A DNA stretch of 64,000 bases from Actinopolymorpha alba DSM 45243 (lineage in GTDB: Bacteria > Actinomycetota > Actinomycetes > Propionibacteriales > Actinopolymorphaceae): NCBI RefSeq assembly GCF_000373925.1, contig NZ_KB892801.1:1-64000 (forward strand), in the 5' to 3' direction. The position numbers and the translations under genes are program-made. The first letter of the stretch is position 1, and each line of letters starts with the position of its first letter. Below, piece by piece: positions 33,868 through 41,394 of this stretch. Under the pieces are notes generated by a model that was not told the DNA's origin, did not search any database, and saw only the letters and a program-made list of their open reading frames with translations.

Positions 33868-35619
33868 ATGAGCGACGGCGATGGTGTGCGGACCTCTCCG
33901 CTCCCGCCCGGGTTTGCTGAGATGCTTCCCGGTCCGGGGTTGGCGGTGGCGTTCGCTGCTGTCGACCAGTCGGCGTGTAACGGGTTCGAGTTGGGGGAGC
34001 TGGTTCGTGCCGCGCGGAAGCTCGCTTGCTGGGCTGAGTACCTGAGTCTTGGTGCTGTGAATGCGTTGGCGCACTGCCCGCCCTGCTTCAAAGACGATGA
34101 GGCGGAACGGTCATCTCAGCCAGAGCCGCGTGCGGCTGAGCTGCTGGCGCCGCTGTTGGGGTGGACCAACTACCGCGCCGACCAGTTCATGCTCATCGCC
34201 CTCGCCCTGACGGACCTGCCCAACACTCGTGGGGCGTTGGAACGCGGTGAACTCGAATACGCTGAGGTTCGCACGATCGTCGACCGGCTCAGCCTTCTCT
34301 CTCCGGCTGACCGCGCTTTGGTGGATGCGGCGATCTTCCCCGAGGTGTTGAAACTACGGGGCGGGCTGCTACGGCTCTACATCGAAGCCGAAACCATCAA
34401 GATCAACCCCGAAGCGGCGAAAGAACGCCACAAGAGGGCCCGCGGAGACCGTGGTGTGGCCGTCTACCCCGACGTGGACAACGTCTCTACCCTCCGCCTC
34501 CATGGCATCTCCCACGACCAAGCCGCCCAAGCCTGGGCCTACATCGATGCGATCGCCCGCACCGAGAAGGCACGCGGGGACGAACGCACCCTCCCCCAAC
34601 TACGCGCCGACATCGCCGTCTCCATCCTCTCCGGCGAAGCCGACGTGATCATCTGCGACGGACCGCCTGAAGCTGACGGAGAGGAGAACCCTTCCGGCGA
34701 GGACTGCGAATGCGAGAAGGGTGACGGGAAGAAGGGTGACGGGAAGAACGGCGACGACGCCGGCCCGTGTCAAGGTCCCTTTGACGACCTGCTCGACGAG
34801 CAGGACCAGGCCAACAATCCTGCGGAAGCTGAGCAGGATGGGTGCCCGCACACTGGGTGCGACCACGAGCACCACCTCGAGGGTTGCCCGTGTGAGGACT
34901 GCAAACCCGCCACTTACACCCACCCCCTCGACCAGCCCCGACGTCAGGCCCGCAATGACGGCGCGACCGGCGAGGGCGCCGCGGCCCTGAGAGGCCGCGA
35001 ACCCGGAAGCGGTCGGGGTGAGGACGGTGATCGGGAACCGATCCCCGAGCAGGAGATCCCTCTTGCGTTCCGGTCCTGGAGAGCTGCGGTCAAGGCGAAG
35101 CTTCAGCTGAATGTGCCGATCACGACACTGTTCGAGCTGGCGGAGCGGCCCGCGGAGCTTGGCGGGTTCGGGCCGGTGCTCACCGAAGTAGCGCGGCGGT
35201 TGATCGCGAACCATCTGGATAATCCGGATGCGATGTTCGCGATCGGTGTCACCCATCCGGTGACGGGGCAGTTGTTGAGTCTGCATCCGATGGCGCAACG
35301 TTTCTTACGCGGTCTTCCAGCGGAGTTCGTGCAGTCGTTGAACCAGCGCTGCACCTGGATGCTCTGTAGGCGCCCAGCGATCTCCTGCGACCTCGACCAC
35401 ACCAAACCGTACGCTCAAGGCGGCGAAACCTCGGTCGAAAACGTGGCACCACTGTGCCGTCGCCACCACCGCGTGAAAACTGAAGGCGACTGGAAAGTCG
35501 AGCAAACCAGCCCAGGACACCTCACCTACACCGATCCGCACAGCCGGCAGTACCAGGTGACCCCACTCCGCCTCACCGATTCCGTAGAACCCGACGATCC
35601 CGATCCCCCACCGTTCTAA
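33868..35619 (+). CDS. DUF222 / HNH endonuclease protein (REP13E12-like)
   Basis: 583-aa protein. The N-terminal DUF222 region runs to about residue 280 (VDQSACNGFELGELVRAARK, LTDLPNTRGALERGELEYAE), followed by an acidic, Cys/His-bearing insert (EDCECEKGDGKKGDG; GCPHTGCDHEHHLEGCPCED) and a C-terminal HNH nuclease: CTWMLCRRPAISCDLDHTKP, then NVAPLCRRHHRVK, with DH, N and HH of the motif present. These proteins are repeated in actinobacterial genomes and are thought to be selfish or repair-related; the function is not established. This copy is intact. The ATG at 33868 is the start shared with copy 2. Confidence 0.92.
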   Translation: MSDGDGVRTSPLPPGFAEMLPGPGLAVAFAAVDQSACNGFELGELVRAARKLACWAEYLSLGAVNALAHCPPCFKDDEAERSSQPEPRAAELLAPLLGWTNYRADQFMLIALALTDLPNTRGALERGELEYAEVRTIVDRLSLLSPADRALVDAAIFPEVLKLRGGLLRLYIEAETIKINPEAAKERHKRARGDRGVAVYPDVDNVSTLRLHGISHDQAAQAWAYIDAIARTEKARGDERTLPQLRADIAVSILSGEADVIICDGPPEADGEENPSGEDCECEKGDGKKGDGKNGDDAGPCQGPFDDLLDEQDQANNPAEAEQDGCPHTGCDHEHHLEGCPCEDCKPATYTHPLDQPRRQARNDGATGEGAAALRGREPGSGRGEDGDREPIPEQEIPLAFRSWRAAVKAKLQLNVPITTLFELAERPAELGGFGPVLTEVARRLIANHLDNPDAMFAIGVTHPVTGQLLSLHPMAQRFLRGLPAEFVQSLNQRCTWMLCRRPAISCDLDHTKPYAQGGETSVENVAPLCRRHHRVKTEGDWKVEQTSPGHLTYTDPHSRQYQVTPLRLTDSVEPDDPDPPPF

Positions 35620-35650
35620 CCAGCACGGGAAAGCGGGACAAGCAAACAAG

Positions 35651-35698
35651 CCGGCAGGCTCGAAAACCCTTACAAAGAAGGGCTATCGAGCCTGCCGG
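35651..35698. terminator. Hairpin ending the DUF222-HNH element, copy 1
   Basis: 13-bp perfect stem ccggcaggctcga / tcgagcctgccgg, with a second nested stem (aaccctt / aagggct, one mismatch). It is 32 bp after the stop. The same hairpin with a different inner stem ends copy 2. Confidence 0.85.
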
Positions 35699-35719
35699 CA
35701 TGCCTGAGACGGGGTGGGG

Positions 35720-36178
35720 CTACGACGAGGTGGGATGGCGGAGGCTGGTGGCGTGGTGGGCGAGTCCTTCGGCGCAGGCCTTGATGAAGTCCCCGAGCAC
35801 CCGGCGGTAAAGCCATCCCGTGCCCGGCACCTTCGCGTCGAACGTCGAATGCCAGTGGATCGAGCAGCCGCCATTGCTGGGCTCGAGGTCGACGTTCGCC
35901 CGATAGTCGCGGAGAGGCAGGCCGGACATCAATGCGTAGCCGTAGCGTCGCCCGGGGATGAGTTCGACAACCTGCTCGTAGCTGGCGATTTTCTGGCCAC
36001 GCCATCTACTACGGAAGACCCGGACCGAGCCCAGACCAGAGGGATCGCCGGCCTCGGAAAGCTCGAACGACTCGAACGGCGACCACTCCGGCCAGGTCGT
36101 ACCGTCCACCAGGAGCGCATACACGGCATCCGGGTCGGCGTTCGCCTGCACGTTCACGTCGATGCGGTGGCGGCCCAC
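35720..36178 (-). CDS. SRPBCC-family protein (polyketide cyclase/START-like)
   Basis: 152-aa single-domain protein: HRIDVNVQANADPDAVYALL, TTWPEWSPFESFELSEAG, then SIHWHSTFDAKVPGTGWLYR. This is the usual size and layout of SRPBCC ligand-binding proteins, which bind lipids or aromatic compounds; catalysis is uncertain. The GTG at 36176-36178 is chosen because gaggaggacgct precedes it at ideal spacing and it leaves the TetR palindrome outside the gene; an ATG at 36217 would put the operator inside. It diverges from the TetR gene at 36230 and is the likely regulated target. Confidence 0.82.
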   Translation of the reverse strand: MGRHRIDVNVQANADPDAVYALLVDGTTWPEWSPFESFELSEAGDPSGLGSVRVFRSRWRGQKIASYEQVVELIPGRRYGYALMSGLPLRDYRANVDLEPSNGGCSIHWHSTFDAKVPGTGWLYRRVLGDFIKACAEGLAHHATSLRHPTSS

Positions 36179-36202
36179 AGCGTCCTCCTCGTATGAACCA
36201 AG

Positions 36203-36216
36203 TGGTACACGTACCA
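36203..36216. promoter_or_regulatory. TetR operator between the SRPBCC and TetR genes
   Basis: TGGTAC-AC-GTACCA is a perfect 6-bp inverted repeat, followed by a related ggtacg at 36220. It lies 25 bp from the SRPBCC start and 14 bp from the TetR start. Confidence 0.68.
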
Positions 36217-36229
36217 TACGGTACGCACT

Positions 36230-36961
36230 ATGGAAGGAACAGCGGGCGTGGCGGGGGCAGAAGCGGCCGAGACAAACGTGGCCGAAACAGAGCTGGCCGA
36301 AACAGAGCTGGCCGAGACAAAGCTGGGTGAGACAGAGCTGGACGGGACAAACGTGGCCGAGCGCGAGCCGGCGAGCGCGAAGGACCGGCTGCTGCGGGCA
36401 GCGGTCGAGCAGGTAGCCGTGCAGGGGGTGAGCGGTCTCAGCCTCAGGCAGCTGGCCGCCGCTCTCGGGACCAGCCACCGGATGCTCATCTACCACTTCG
36501 GCTCCAAGGAGGGCCTCCTCGTCGAGCTCCTCCGCGTGGTCGAACGCCAGCAGCGCGACGCGCTCGCCGACCTCCGGCGTGACCTGGATGCCGCCAGTAC
36601 CCCCGGAACGACGGATGCCCGCGAGGCGGCGGTCGAGATCGCCCGGAGGTTCTGGCGCCGGCTGGCCGACCCCGCGCTCTGGCCGTACGAACGCCTCTTC
36701 TTCGAGGTCTATGGCCAGGCCCTGCGGGAGGGTTCCCCGATGGCGTCCCTGCTCGAGGGCATCGTCGACTCCTGGCTCGATCCCCTCACGGAGCTGACCC
36801 GCCGGCTCGGCGTTCCTTCGCCAGTGGCCCGCGATCACGCTCGGCTCGGCCTCGCGGTCACCCGAGGGCTCCTCCTCGACCTGCTGGCCACCGGTGACCG
36901 CGCCGGCGCCGACCGTGCGATGGAGGCCTTCATCGCGACCAGCCGCGTACTGCCGACCTGA
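36230..36961 (+). CDS. TetR-family regulator with repetitive N-terminal extension
   Basis: 243-aa regulator. Residues 13-42 consist of pentapeptide repeats (AETNV, AETEL, AETEL, AETKL, GETEL, DGTNV) encoded by six 15-bp units. The DNA-binding domain follows: SAKDRLLRAAVEQVAVQGVS, then LSLRQLAAALGTSHRMLIYH and FGSKEGLLVEL, with a C-terminal ligand domain. The acidic, Thr-rich leader is not part of the fold and is unusual in TetR proteins. A GTG or ATG downstream of the repeats is not obvious, so the leader is probably translated. It likely represses itself and the SRPBCC gene. Confidence 0.88.
   Translation: MEGTAGVAGAEAAETNVAETELAETELAETKLGETELDGTNVAEREPASAKDRLLRAAVEQVAVQGVSGLSLRQLAAALGTSHRMLIYHFGSKEGLLVELLRVVERQQRDALADLRRDLDAASTPGTTDAREAAVEIARRFWRRLADPALWPYERLFFEVYGQALREGSPMASLLEGIVDSWLDPLTELTRRLGVPSPVARDHARLGLAVTRGLLLDLLATGDRAGADRAMEAFIATSRVLPT
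36266..36355 (+). repeat. Tandem 15-bp repeat in the TetR gene
   Basis: Six consecutive 15-bp units with core gccgaaacagagctg encode AETEL-type pentapeptides. Two units are identical; the first and the last but one share the gacaaacgtg ending. Confidence 0.9.
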
Positions 36962-37058
36962 CCGTCTCCGCATCACCCACCCGGGGTGATGCGGAGGCTG
37001 GCGAAGCGGTCCGACTCTTGAGCCGTACGCCGCTACGGCCGATGGGAGCCTGGCCGCG

Positions 37059-38813
37059 GTGGACGGCGCTGGCTGCGGTGGACGGCAGTGGCGCGGAGAG
37101 CGCACGCTGGCGGGGTTGAGGGGGCTGGCTGCGGTGGGCCGGTGGAAGGCGCTCATAGTCCTGGGCACTGCGCAGTTCCTGATGGTGCTTGACACCTCGG
37201 TGATGAACGTCTCGGTCAGCCAGCTGGTCAAGGAGTTCGATACCGAGGTCACCGCCATCCAGGCGGTCATCACGCTCTACACGCTGGTGATGGCGGCGTT
37301 CATGATCGCCGGCGGCAAGGCCGGCGATCTGTGGGGCCGGCGGCGGATGTTCACCGTCGGTCTGATCGTGTACGGCGTGGGGTCCGCGATCACAGCGACG
37401 GCACCGGTCCTCGGCTTGCTCGCCCTCGGATGGTCGGTCATCGAGGGGTTCGGGGCTGCCCTGGTGCTGCCCGCGCTCGCCGCGCTCGTCGGCGGCAACT
37501 ACGCGGGACGGGAACGAGCGGTCGCGTACGGCGTGATCGGCGGGCTCGCCGGCGCGGGTATCGCGGTCGGTCCGCTCCTCGGCGGCTGGGTGACGACGTA
37601 CCTCACCTGGCGGCTCGTCTTCGCCGGCGAGGTCGTTCTCGTCGTCGTACTCCTCCTGCTCGTGGGTTGGATCCGGGAGGCGCCACGACCGGAGAGCCGG
37701 CCGCAGTTCGACGGGGTGGGTGCCGCGCTCTCCGCGCTGGGCCTCGCGATGGTCGTACTGGGAGTGCTGCAGAGCAGCAGTTGGGGCTGGCTCAAGCCAC
37801 GGAACTCACCCGTCACGATCTTCGGTTTCTCGCTCACGCCGTTCGTCATCGCCGCCGGGCTGGTGACGCTCGGGTTGTTCCGGATGTGGGAACGACGCCG
37901 CGAGGAGCGGCGGCAGACGCCGTTGATCAGGTTCGAGCTGTTCGGCATCGCGCCGCTGCGGTCGGGCCTGTGGGTGCTGCTCGCCCAGAACCTCATCCTG
38001 CTCGGCATCTTCTTCACGATCCCGCTGTACCTGCAGATCGTGCAGGGCTTCGACGCGTTCCAGACCGGGCTCCGGCTGCTGCCGGCCTCGATCACGATGC
38101 TGGTGGCGGCGATGAGTGGACCGCTGCTCGGGCGGATCGCGAGCCCGCGCCGGGTGGTTCGAGTGGGCCTGCTCGTGCTGCTCGTCGCGACGCTGTGGCT
38201 GCTCGCGACGATCCAGCCGAAGATCGACAACACATCGTTCGCGCTGGCGATGGGCCTGCTCGGCATCGGCATGGGGCTGCTCGCCTCACAGCTGGGGAAC
38301 GTCGTCCAGTCCAGCGTCGGTGAGTCGGCCCGCAGCGAGGTGGGCGGGCTGCAGTACACCGCCCAGAACCTCGGCTCCTCGCTCGGCACCGCCCTGATCG
38401 GTTCGATCCTGATCGGTGCCCTGACCGCCGCCGTCACCCACGAGCTCAGCGTGAGCAGGCAGCTGTCCGCGACGGTGAAGCAACAGCTAGGGATCGCGCT
38501 GGAAGCCGGTGTGAACTTCGTCTCGACCGGGCAGGTCCGCGCCTCACTGGAGCACGCCGGTGTACCACCCGACCAGGTGAACGTGGTCGTCAACAGTTAT
38601 GCCCAGGCACAGCTGGTGGGTTTGAAGATCGCGCTGCTCACGGCCGCGGCGATCGCGCTGGCCAGCCTCTGGCTGACCGCCGGACTGCCGGGCACGAAAC
38701 AGGCCGGCGGGGAACGGATGTCCCCGCCGGCCCAAGATCCGGCAACAGCCGGTCAGCCCCCGCTCTTGCGACGGAACGAACGCTTGCTCCGAGCGGGTCC
38801 GAAGCCGTCCTGA
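37059..38813 (+). CDS. MFS transporter, DHA2 (EmrB/QacA-like)
   Basis: About 584-aa membrane transporter with roughly 14 helices. Marks are FLMVLDTSVMNVSVSQLVKE (TM1 with the D-x-S motif), GGKAGDLWGRRRMFTVGLIV (motif A), and GAGIAVGPLLGGWVTTYLTW (motif C region). DHA2 pumps use the proton gradient to expel drugs, antiseptics or natural products. The start is uncertain: GTG 37059 gives a 25-residue lead; GTG 37134 (VGRWKALIV), after a gaggggg stretch, may be the real one. It lies 97 bp after the TetR gene on the same strand, but whether that regulator controls it is unknown. The end overlaps the convergent DUF5302 gene by 61 bp. Confidence 0.88.
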   Translation: MDGAGCGGRQWRGERTLAGLRGLAAVGRWKALIVLGTAQFLMVLDTSVMNVSVSQLVKEFDTEVTAIQAVITLYTLVMAAFMIAGGKAGDLWGRRRMFTVGLIVYGVGSAITATAPVLGLLALGWSVIEGFGAALVLPALAALVGGNYAGRERAVAYGVIGGLAGAGIAVGPLLGGWVTTYLTWRLVFAGEVVLVVVLLLLVGWIREAPRPESRPQFDGVGAALSALGLAMVVLGVLQSSSWGWLKPRNSPVTIFGFSLTPFVIAAGLVTLGLFRMWERRREERRQTPLIRFELFGIAPLRSGLWVLLAQNLILLGIFFTIPLYLQIVQGFDAFQTGLRLLPASITMLVAAMSGPLLGRIASPRRVVRVGLLVLLVATLWLLATIQPKIDNTSFALAMGLLGIGMGLLASQLGNVVQSSVGESARSEVGGLQYTAQNLGSSLGTALIGSILIGALTAAVTHELSVSRQLSATVKQQLGIALEAGVNFVSTGQVRASLEHAGVPPDQVNVVVNSYAQAQLVGLKIALLTAAAIALASLWLTAGLPGTKQAGGERMSPPAQDPATAGQPPLLRRNERLLRAGPKPS

Positions 38814-39025
38814 ACCTTCGAGGAGGTCAGGTTGGCGTCGGCCTCCCGGCGGTCGTGGTGTTGGCGCCGCTTGCGATCCAGGCTCTCGCGGAACTTGCGG
38901 CGTACGTCTTCCTCTGATTCTTCTGAGCCCGCTGCGTCCGGGCTGGAAGGCTCCTCGCCCGAGGCCGCCTCCGCGGGCGATTCTGCGGGCGATGCTTCGT
39001 CGTGCGTCTGATCTTGGCCAAGCAT
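38753..39025 (-). CDS. DUF5302-family small protein
   Basis: 90-aa hydrophilic protein. An acidic N-terminus is followed by EEDVRRKFRESLDRKRRQHH and a C-terminal KRSFRRKSGG, the pattern of the actinobacterial DUF5302 family, whose function is unknown. The ATG is at 39023-39025. Its 3' end lies inside the end of the convergent MFS gene; this overlap and the strong family C-terminus argue that both frames are real. Confidence 0.82.
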   Translation of the reverse strand: MLGQDQTHDEASPAESPAEAASGEEPSSPDAAGSEESEEDVRRKFRESLDRKRRQHHDRREADANLTSSKVQDGFGPARSKRSFRRKSGG

Positions 39026-39092
39026 GGTTCCAGCCTGGCATGCTTCACCGCTCCACGCGAGACCATTTCGTCCTGAGTTTCAGTATCGAGCC

Positions 39093-40616
39093 TCAGGTTC
39101 GTACGCCAGTTCGGTCTCGTCCGGGCTGACGCAGGACGGCGAACGCCACGACGAGGGCCGCGACGAGGAGGCCCGCGCCCACGCCGAACGCGAGCCGGTA
39201 GCCGCCGGTCAGGGCCTCGGCCTGGCTGCCACCGACCGCGAGCAGGTCGTCACTGTGGGCCGCCGCCAACGTCAACAGCACCGCGACCCCCAACGCACCA
39301 CCGATCTGCTGGGTGGTCGAGAACAGCCCGGAGGCAAGACCGGCATCGTCGTTCCGCGCTCCTGACATGCCGAGCGCGGTCAGTGCCGGGAGAGCGAGGC
39401 CGAAGCCGCCACCGAGCAACATCACCGGAAGCAGATCGGTGACGTAGTCCGCGTGGACAGGGATGCGAGCGAGCAGGCCGAGCAGCCCGACCAGGAGGAG
39501 GAGCCCCGTCAACAGGACCTTGCGCTCGCCGAAGCGTGCGTTCAGGCGGGCGGAAACGCCCAGCGACACCACGCCGATGACGACTGCCGCCGGGAGCATC
39601 GCCAGACCGGTCCGGGCGGCGCCGTACCCCAGCACCTTCTGCAGGTAGAGCGCAAGGACGAACTGGAACGAGAACAGCGCGGCCACCATGAGGATCTGGA
39701 CCAGGTTGGCCCCCGAGACGCTGCGCGACCGGAAGATCCGTAGTGGCATGAGCGGCGTCCGGGCGGTGGCCTGGCGGATGACGAACCCGGCGAGCAGGGC
39801 GGCGGCGAGGGCGCCCAGGCCGAGCGTGGACGCCGAGGTCCAGCCGTACTCCTCGACCCTGACCACGGTGAAGATCCCGAGCATCAGTCCGGCGGTGACG
39901 AGCAGCGCGCCGATGACGTCGGCGCCGGCCGCGAGTCCCAGCCCTCGATCGGCGGGCAGTACCCGCGCGGCGACCACGAAGGTCACCAGCCCGATCGGCA
40001 GGTTGATGAGGAAGATCCAGTGCCAGCTGAGTACGTCGGTGAGTACGCCGCCGAGCACCGAACCGATCGATGCACCGGCCGCGCCGGTGAAGCTGAACAC
40101 CGCGATCGCCTTCGCCCGCTCGCGCGGCTCGGTGAACAGCGTGACGAGGATGCCCAGGCTGACGGCGGAGGCCATCGCACTGCCCACGCCCTGGAGGAAC
40201 CGCGCCGCGATCAGGGTCGCGGGCGAGGTGGCCAGGCCCGCCAGGAGCGAGGCCGCGGTGAACACCGCGGTCCCGGCCAGGAACATCCGCTGGCGGCTGA
40301 CCAGGTCGCCGAGGCGGCCGGCCAGCAGGAGCAGGCTGCCGAACGCGATCAGGTACGCGTTGACGACCCAGCTCAGGCTGGCCGGGGAGAAGTCGAGGTC
40401 CTGCTGGATGGCCGGCATAGCCACGGTCACGACGCTGCCGTCGAGGACGGTCATGAGCATGCCGGTGGCAAGCACGCTGAGGGCGAGCCAGCGGGATCGG
40501 GAAACGGTGGCCGATCGGGCGTCAGACGGAACTGGCGAGGGAGCCTCAGTTGGCGGCGGGGCCGGAGATGGTGGCGGGGCCGGAGATGGCGAGGCGGCCG
40601 GAGACGGAGCGGACAT
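39093..40616 (-). CDS. MFS transporter, DHA2 (multidrug efflux type)
   Basis: 507-aa transporter of the 14-helix DHA2 class. SVLATGMLMTVLDGSVVTVA is TM1, LAGRLGDLVSRQRMFLAGTA is motif A, and GASIGSVLGGVLTDVLSWHW is the motif C region. The first roughly 38 residues are Ser/Pro-rich (PSPAPPPSPAPPPTEAPSPV) and cytoplasmic. The ATG at 40616 follows caggagag, which can be sequestered by a perfect hairpin (40624-40648). The MarR gene lies directly upstream on the same strand, and a palindrome sits in between, so a MarR-controlled drug pump is likely. Confidence 0.9.
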   Translation of the reverse strand: MSAPSPAASPSPAPPPSPAPPPTEAPSPVPSDARSATVSRSRWLALSVLATGMLMTVLDGSVVTVAMPAIQQDLDFSPASLSWVVNAYLIAFGSLLLLAGRLGDLVSRQRMFLAGTAVFTAASLLAGLATSPATLIAARFLQGVGSAMASAVSLGILVTLFTEPRERAKAIAVFSFTGAAGASIGSVLGGVLTDVLSWHWIFLINLPIGLVTFVVAARVLPADRGLGLAAGADVIGALLVTAGLMLGIFTVVRVEEYGWTSASTLGLGALAAALLAGFVIRQATARTPLMPLRIFRSRSVSGANLVQILMVAALFSFQFVLALYLQKVLGYGAARTGLAMLPAAVVIGVVSLGVSARLNARFGERKVLLTGLLLLVGLLGLLARIPVHADYVTDLLPVMLLGGGFGLALPALTALGMSGARNDDAGLASGLFSTTQQIGGALGVAVLLTLAAAHSDDLLAVGGSQAEALTGGYRLAFGVGAGLLVAALVVAFAVLRQPGRDRTGVRT

Positions 40617-40623
40617 GCGATCT

Positions 40624-40648
40624 CTCCTGTCAGTCGAAACGACAGGAG
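40624..40648 (-). promoter_or_regulatory. Leader hairpin that can sequester the MFS ribosome-binding site
   Basis: On the minus-strand mRNA the arms ctcctgtc and gacaggag (8 bp, 9-nt loop) pair perfectly. The downstream arm contains the Shine-Dalgarno sequence aggag, 8 nt before the ATG. Folding would block initiation. This is a structural prediction only. Confidence 0.55.
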
Positions 40649-40658
40649 GGACCGTAGC

Positions 40659-40682
40659 AGATAGTTCTGTTAGAGACTATCT
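40659..40682. promoter_or_regulatory. Palindrome between MarR and MFS genes (candidate MarR operator)
   Basis: agatagt and actatct form perfect 7-bp arms around a 10-bp centre, 43 bp upstream of the MFS start. Size and location fit a MarR-family site. Confidence 0.6.
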
Positions 40683-40726
40683 ACCTCGGGTCTAACTCGG
40701 ATCGGAACCGGGTTCGACCGCGCGTC

Positions 40727-41212
40727 CTACCTCTGGTGCTGGCGAGCCCGCCTCGCTGTCTGGCCCTGGTCGACCCGGGCCAGCTGCCCGGTCGCGAGGT
40801 GGTTCAGGATGCGCAGGAAGACCTCGCGGTCCGCTTCGGGGAGTGCCGCCAGGGCCTCCCTGTGGACGCGGTCGACGATCTCCTGGCTCTTCCTCGCGAC
40901 CCGGGTGCCCTCTTCGGTGACCGCGATGATCCGGGCGCGCCGGTCCTGGCTGGAGGGGCGGCGTTCGGCGAGTCCGGCCTTCTCCAGGGCGTCCACCGTC
41001 ACGACCATGGTGGTCTTGTCCATGTCGCCGATCTCGGCGAGCTGGATCTGGGTGCGTTCCTCCTCCAGCGCGTGGACAAGGACGCAGTGCATGCGCGCGG
41101 TGAGGCCGATCTCGGCGAGCGCGGCTGCCATCTGGGTACGCAGGACGTGGCTGGTGTGGTCGAGGAGGTACGACAGGTCCGGCTCGGTGCGGGTGGGTGC
41201 CATGGCGGTCAT
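40727..41212 (-). CDS. MarR-family transcriptional regulator
   Basis: 161-aa winged-helix regulator: LSYLLDHTSHVLRTQMAAAL, GLTARMHCVLVHALEEERTQ, IQLAEIGDMDKTTMVVTVDA (recognition helix), and GLAERRPSSQDRRARIIAVT (wing with the DxRxR motif). The ATG at 41212 (MTAMAPTR) or 41203 gives the normal family length; longer frames upstream are not similar. It probably represses the MFS pump downstream on the same strand, with the palindrome at 40659 as candidate site. Confidence 0.88.
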   Translation of the reverse strand: MTAMAPTRTEPDLSYLLDHTSHVLRTQMAAALAEIGLTARMHCVLVHALEEERTQIQLAEIGDMDKTTMVVTVDALEKAGLAERRPSSQDRRARIIAVTEEGTRVARKSQEIVDRVHREALAALPEADREVFLRILNHLATGQLARVDQGQTARRARQHQR

Positions 41213-41311
41213 GCGTACCAGCGTAGCGATTGGATCCGTGACAGATAATCCAGAAGAAGACCGGCATTCCGCTCGATCGGGACCGCATCGGAAACCCCTG
41301 CCGGTCCAGCC

Positions 41312-41342
41312 ATAGATTGTCGGCGAACGTGAGATTGTCGGC
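41312..41342. promoter_or_regulatory. Direct repeats upstream of the disulfide-reductase-like gene
   Basis: agattgtcggc occurs at 41314-41324 and again at 41332-41342, 18 bp apart. The first copy is part of atagattgtc, which also occurs at 44686-44695 upstream of the GH15 gene. Possibly a shared regulator site. Confidence 0.45.
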
Positions 41343-41394
41343 ATATGTGCGCCAGCCGGGACGGCTGGTTCGACCGAGGAGGAGGCGGGGCGCG

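Larger units (their letters stand above)
33797..35698 (+). repeat. Large inverted duplication, copy 1 (DUF222-HNH element)
   Basis: This block matches 45357-47224 in opposite orientation. Similarity starts at the small palindrome ccttgtaaataagg (33797-33810), about 70 bp before the gene, and ends with the ccggcaggctcga hairpin after it. Outside these two marks the flanks do not match. Confidence 0.85.
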
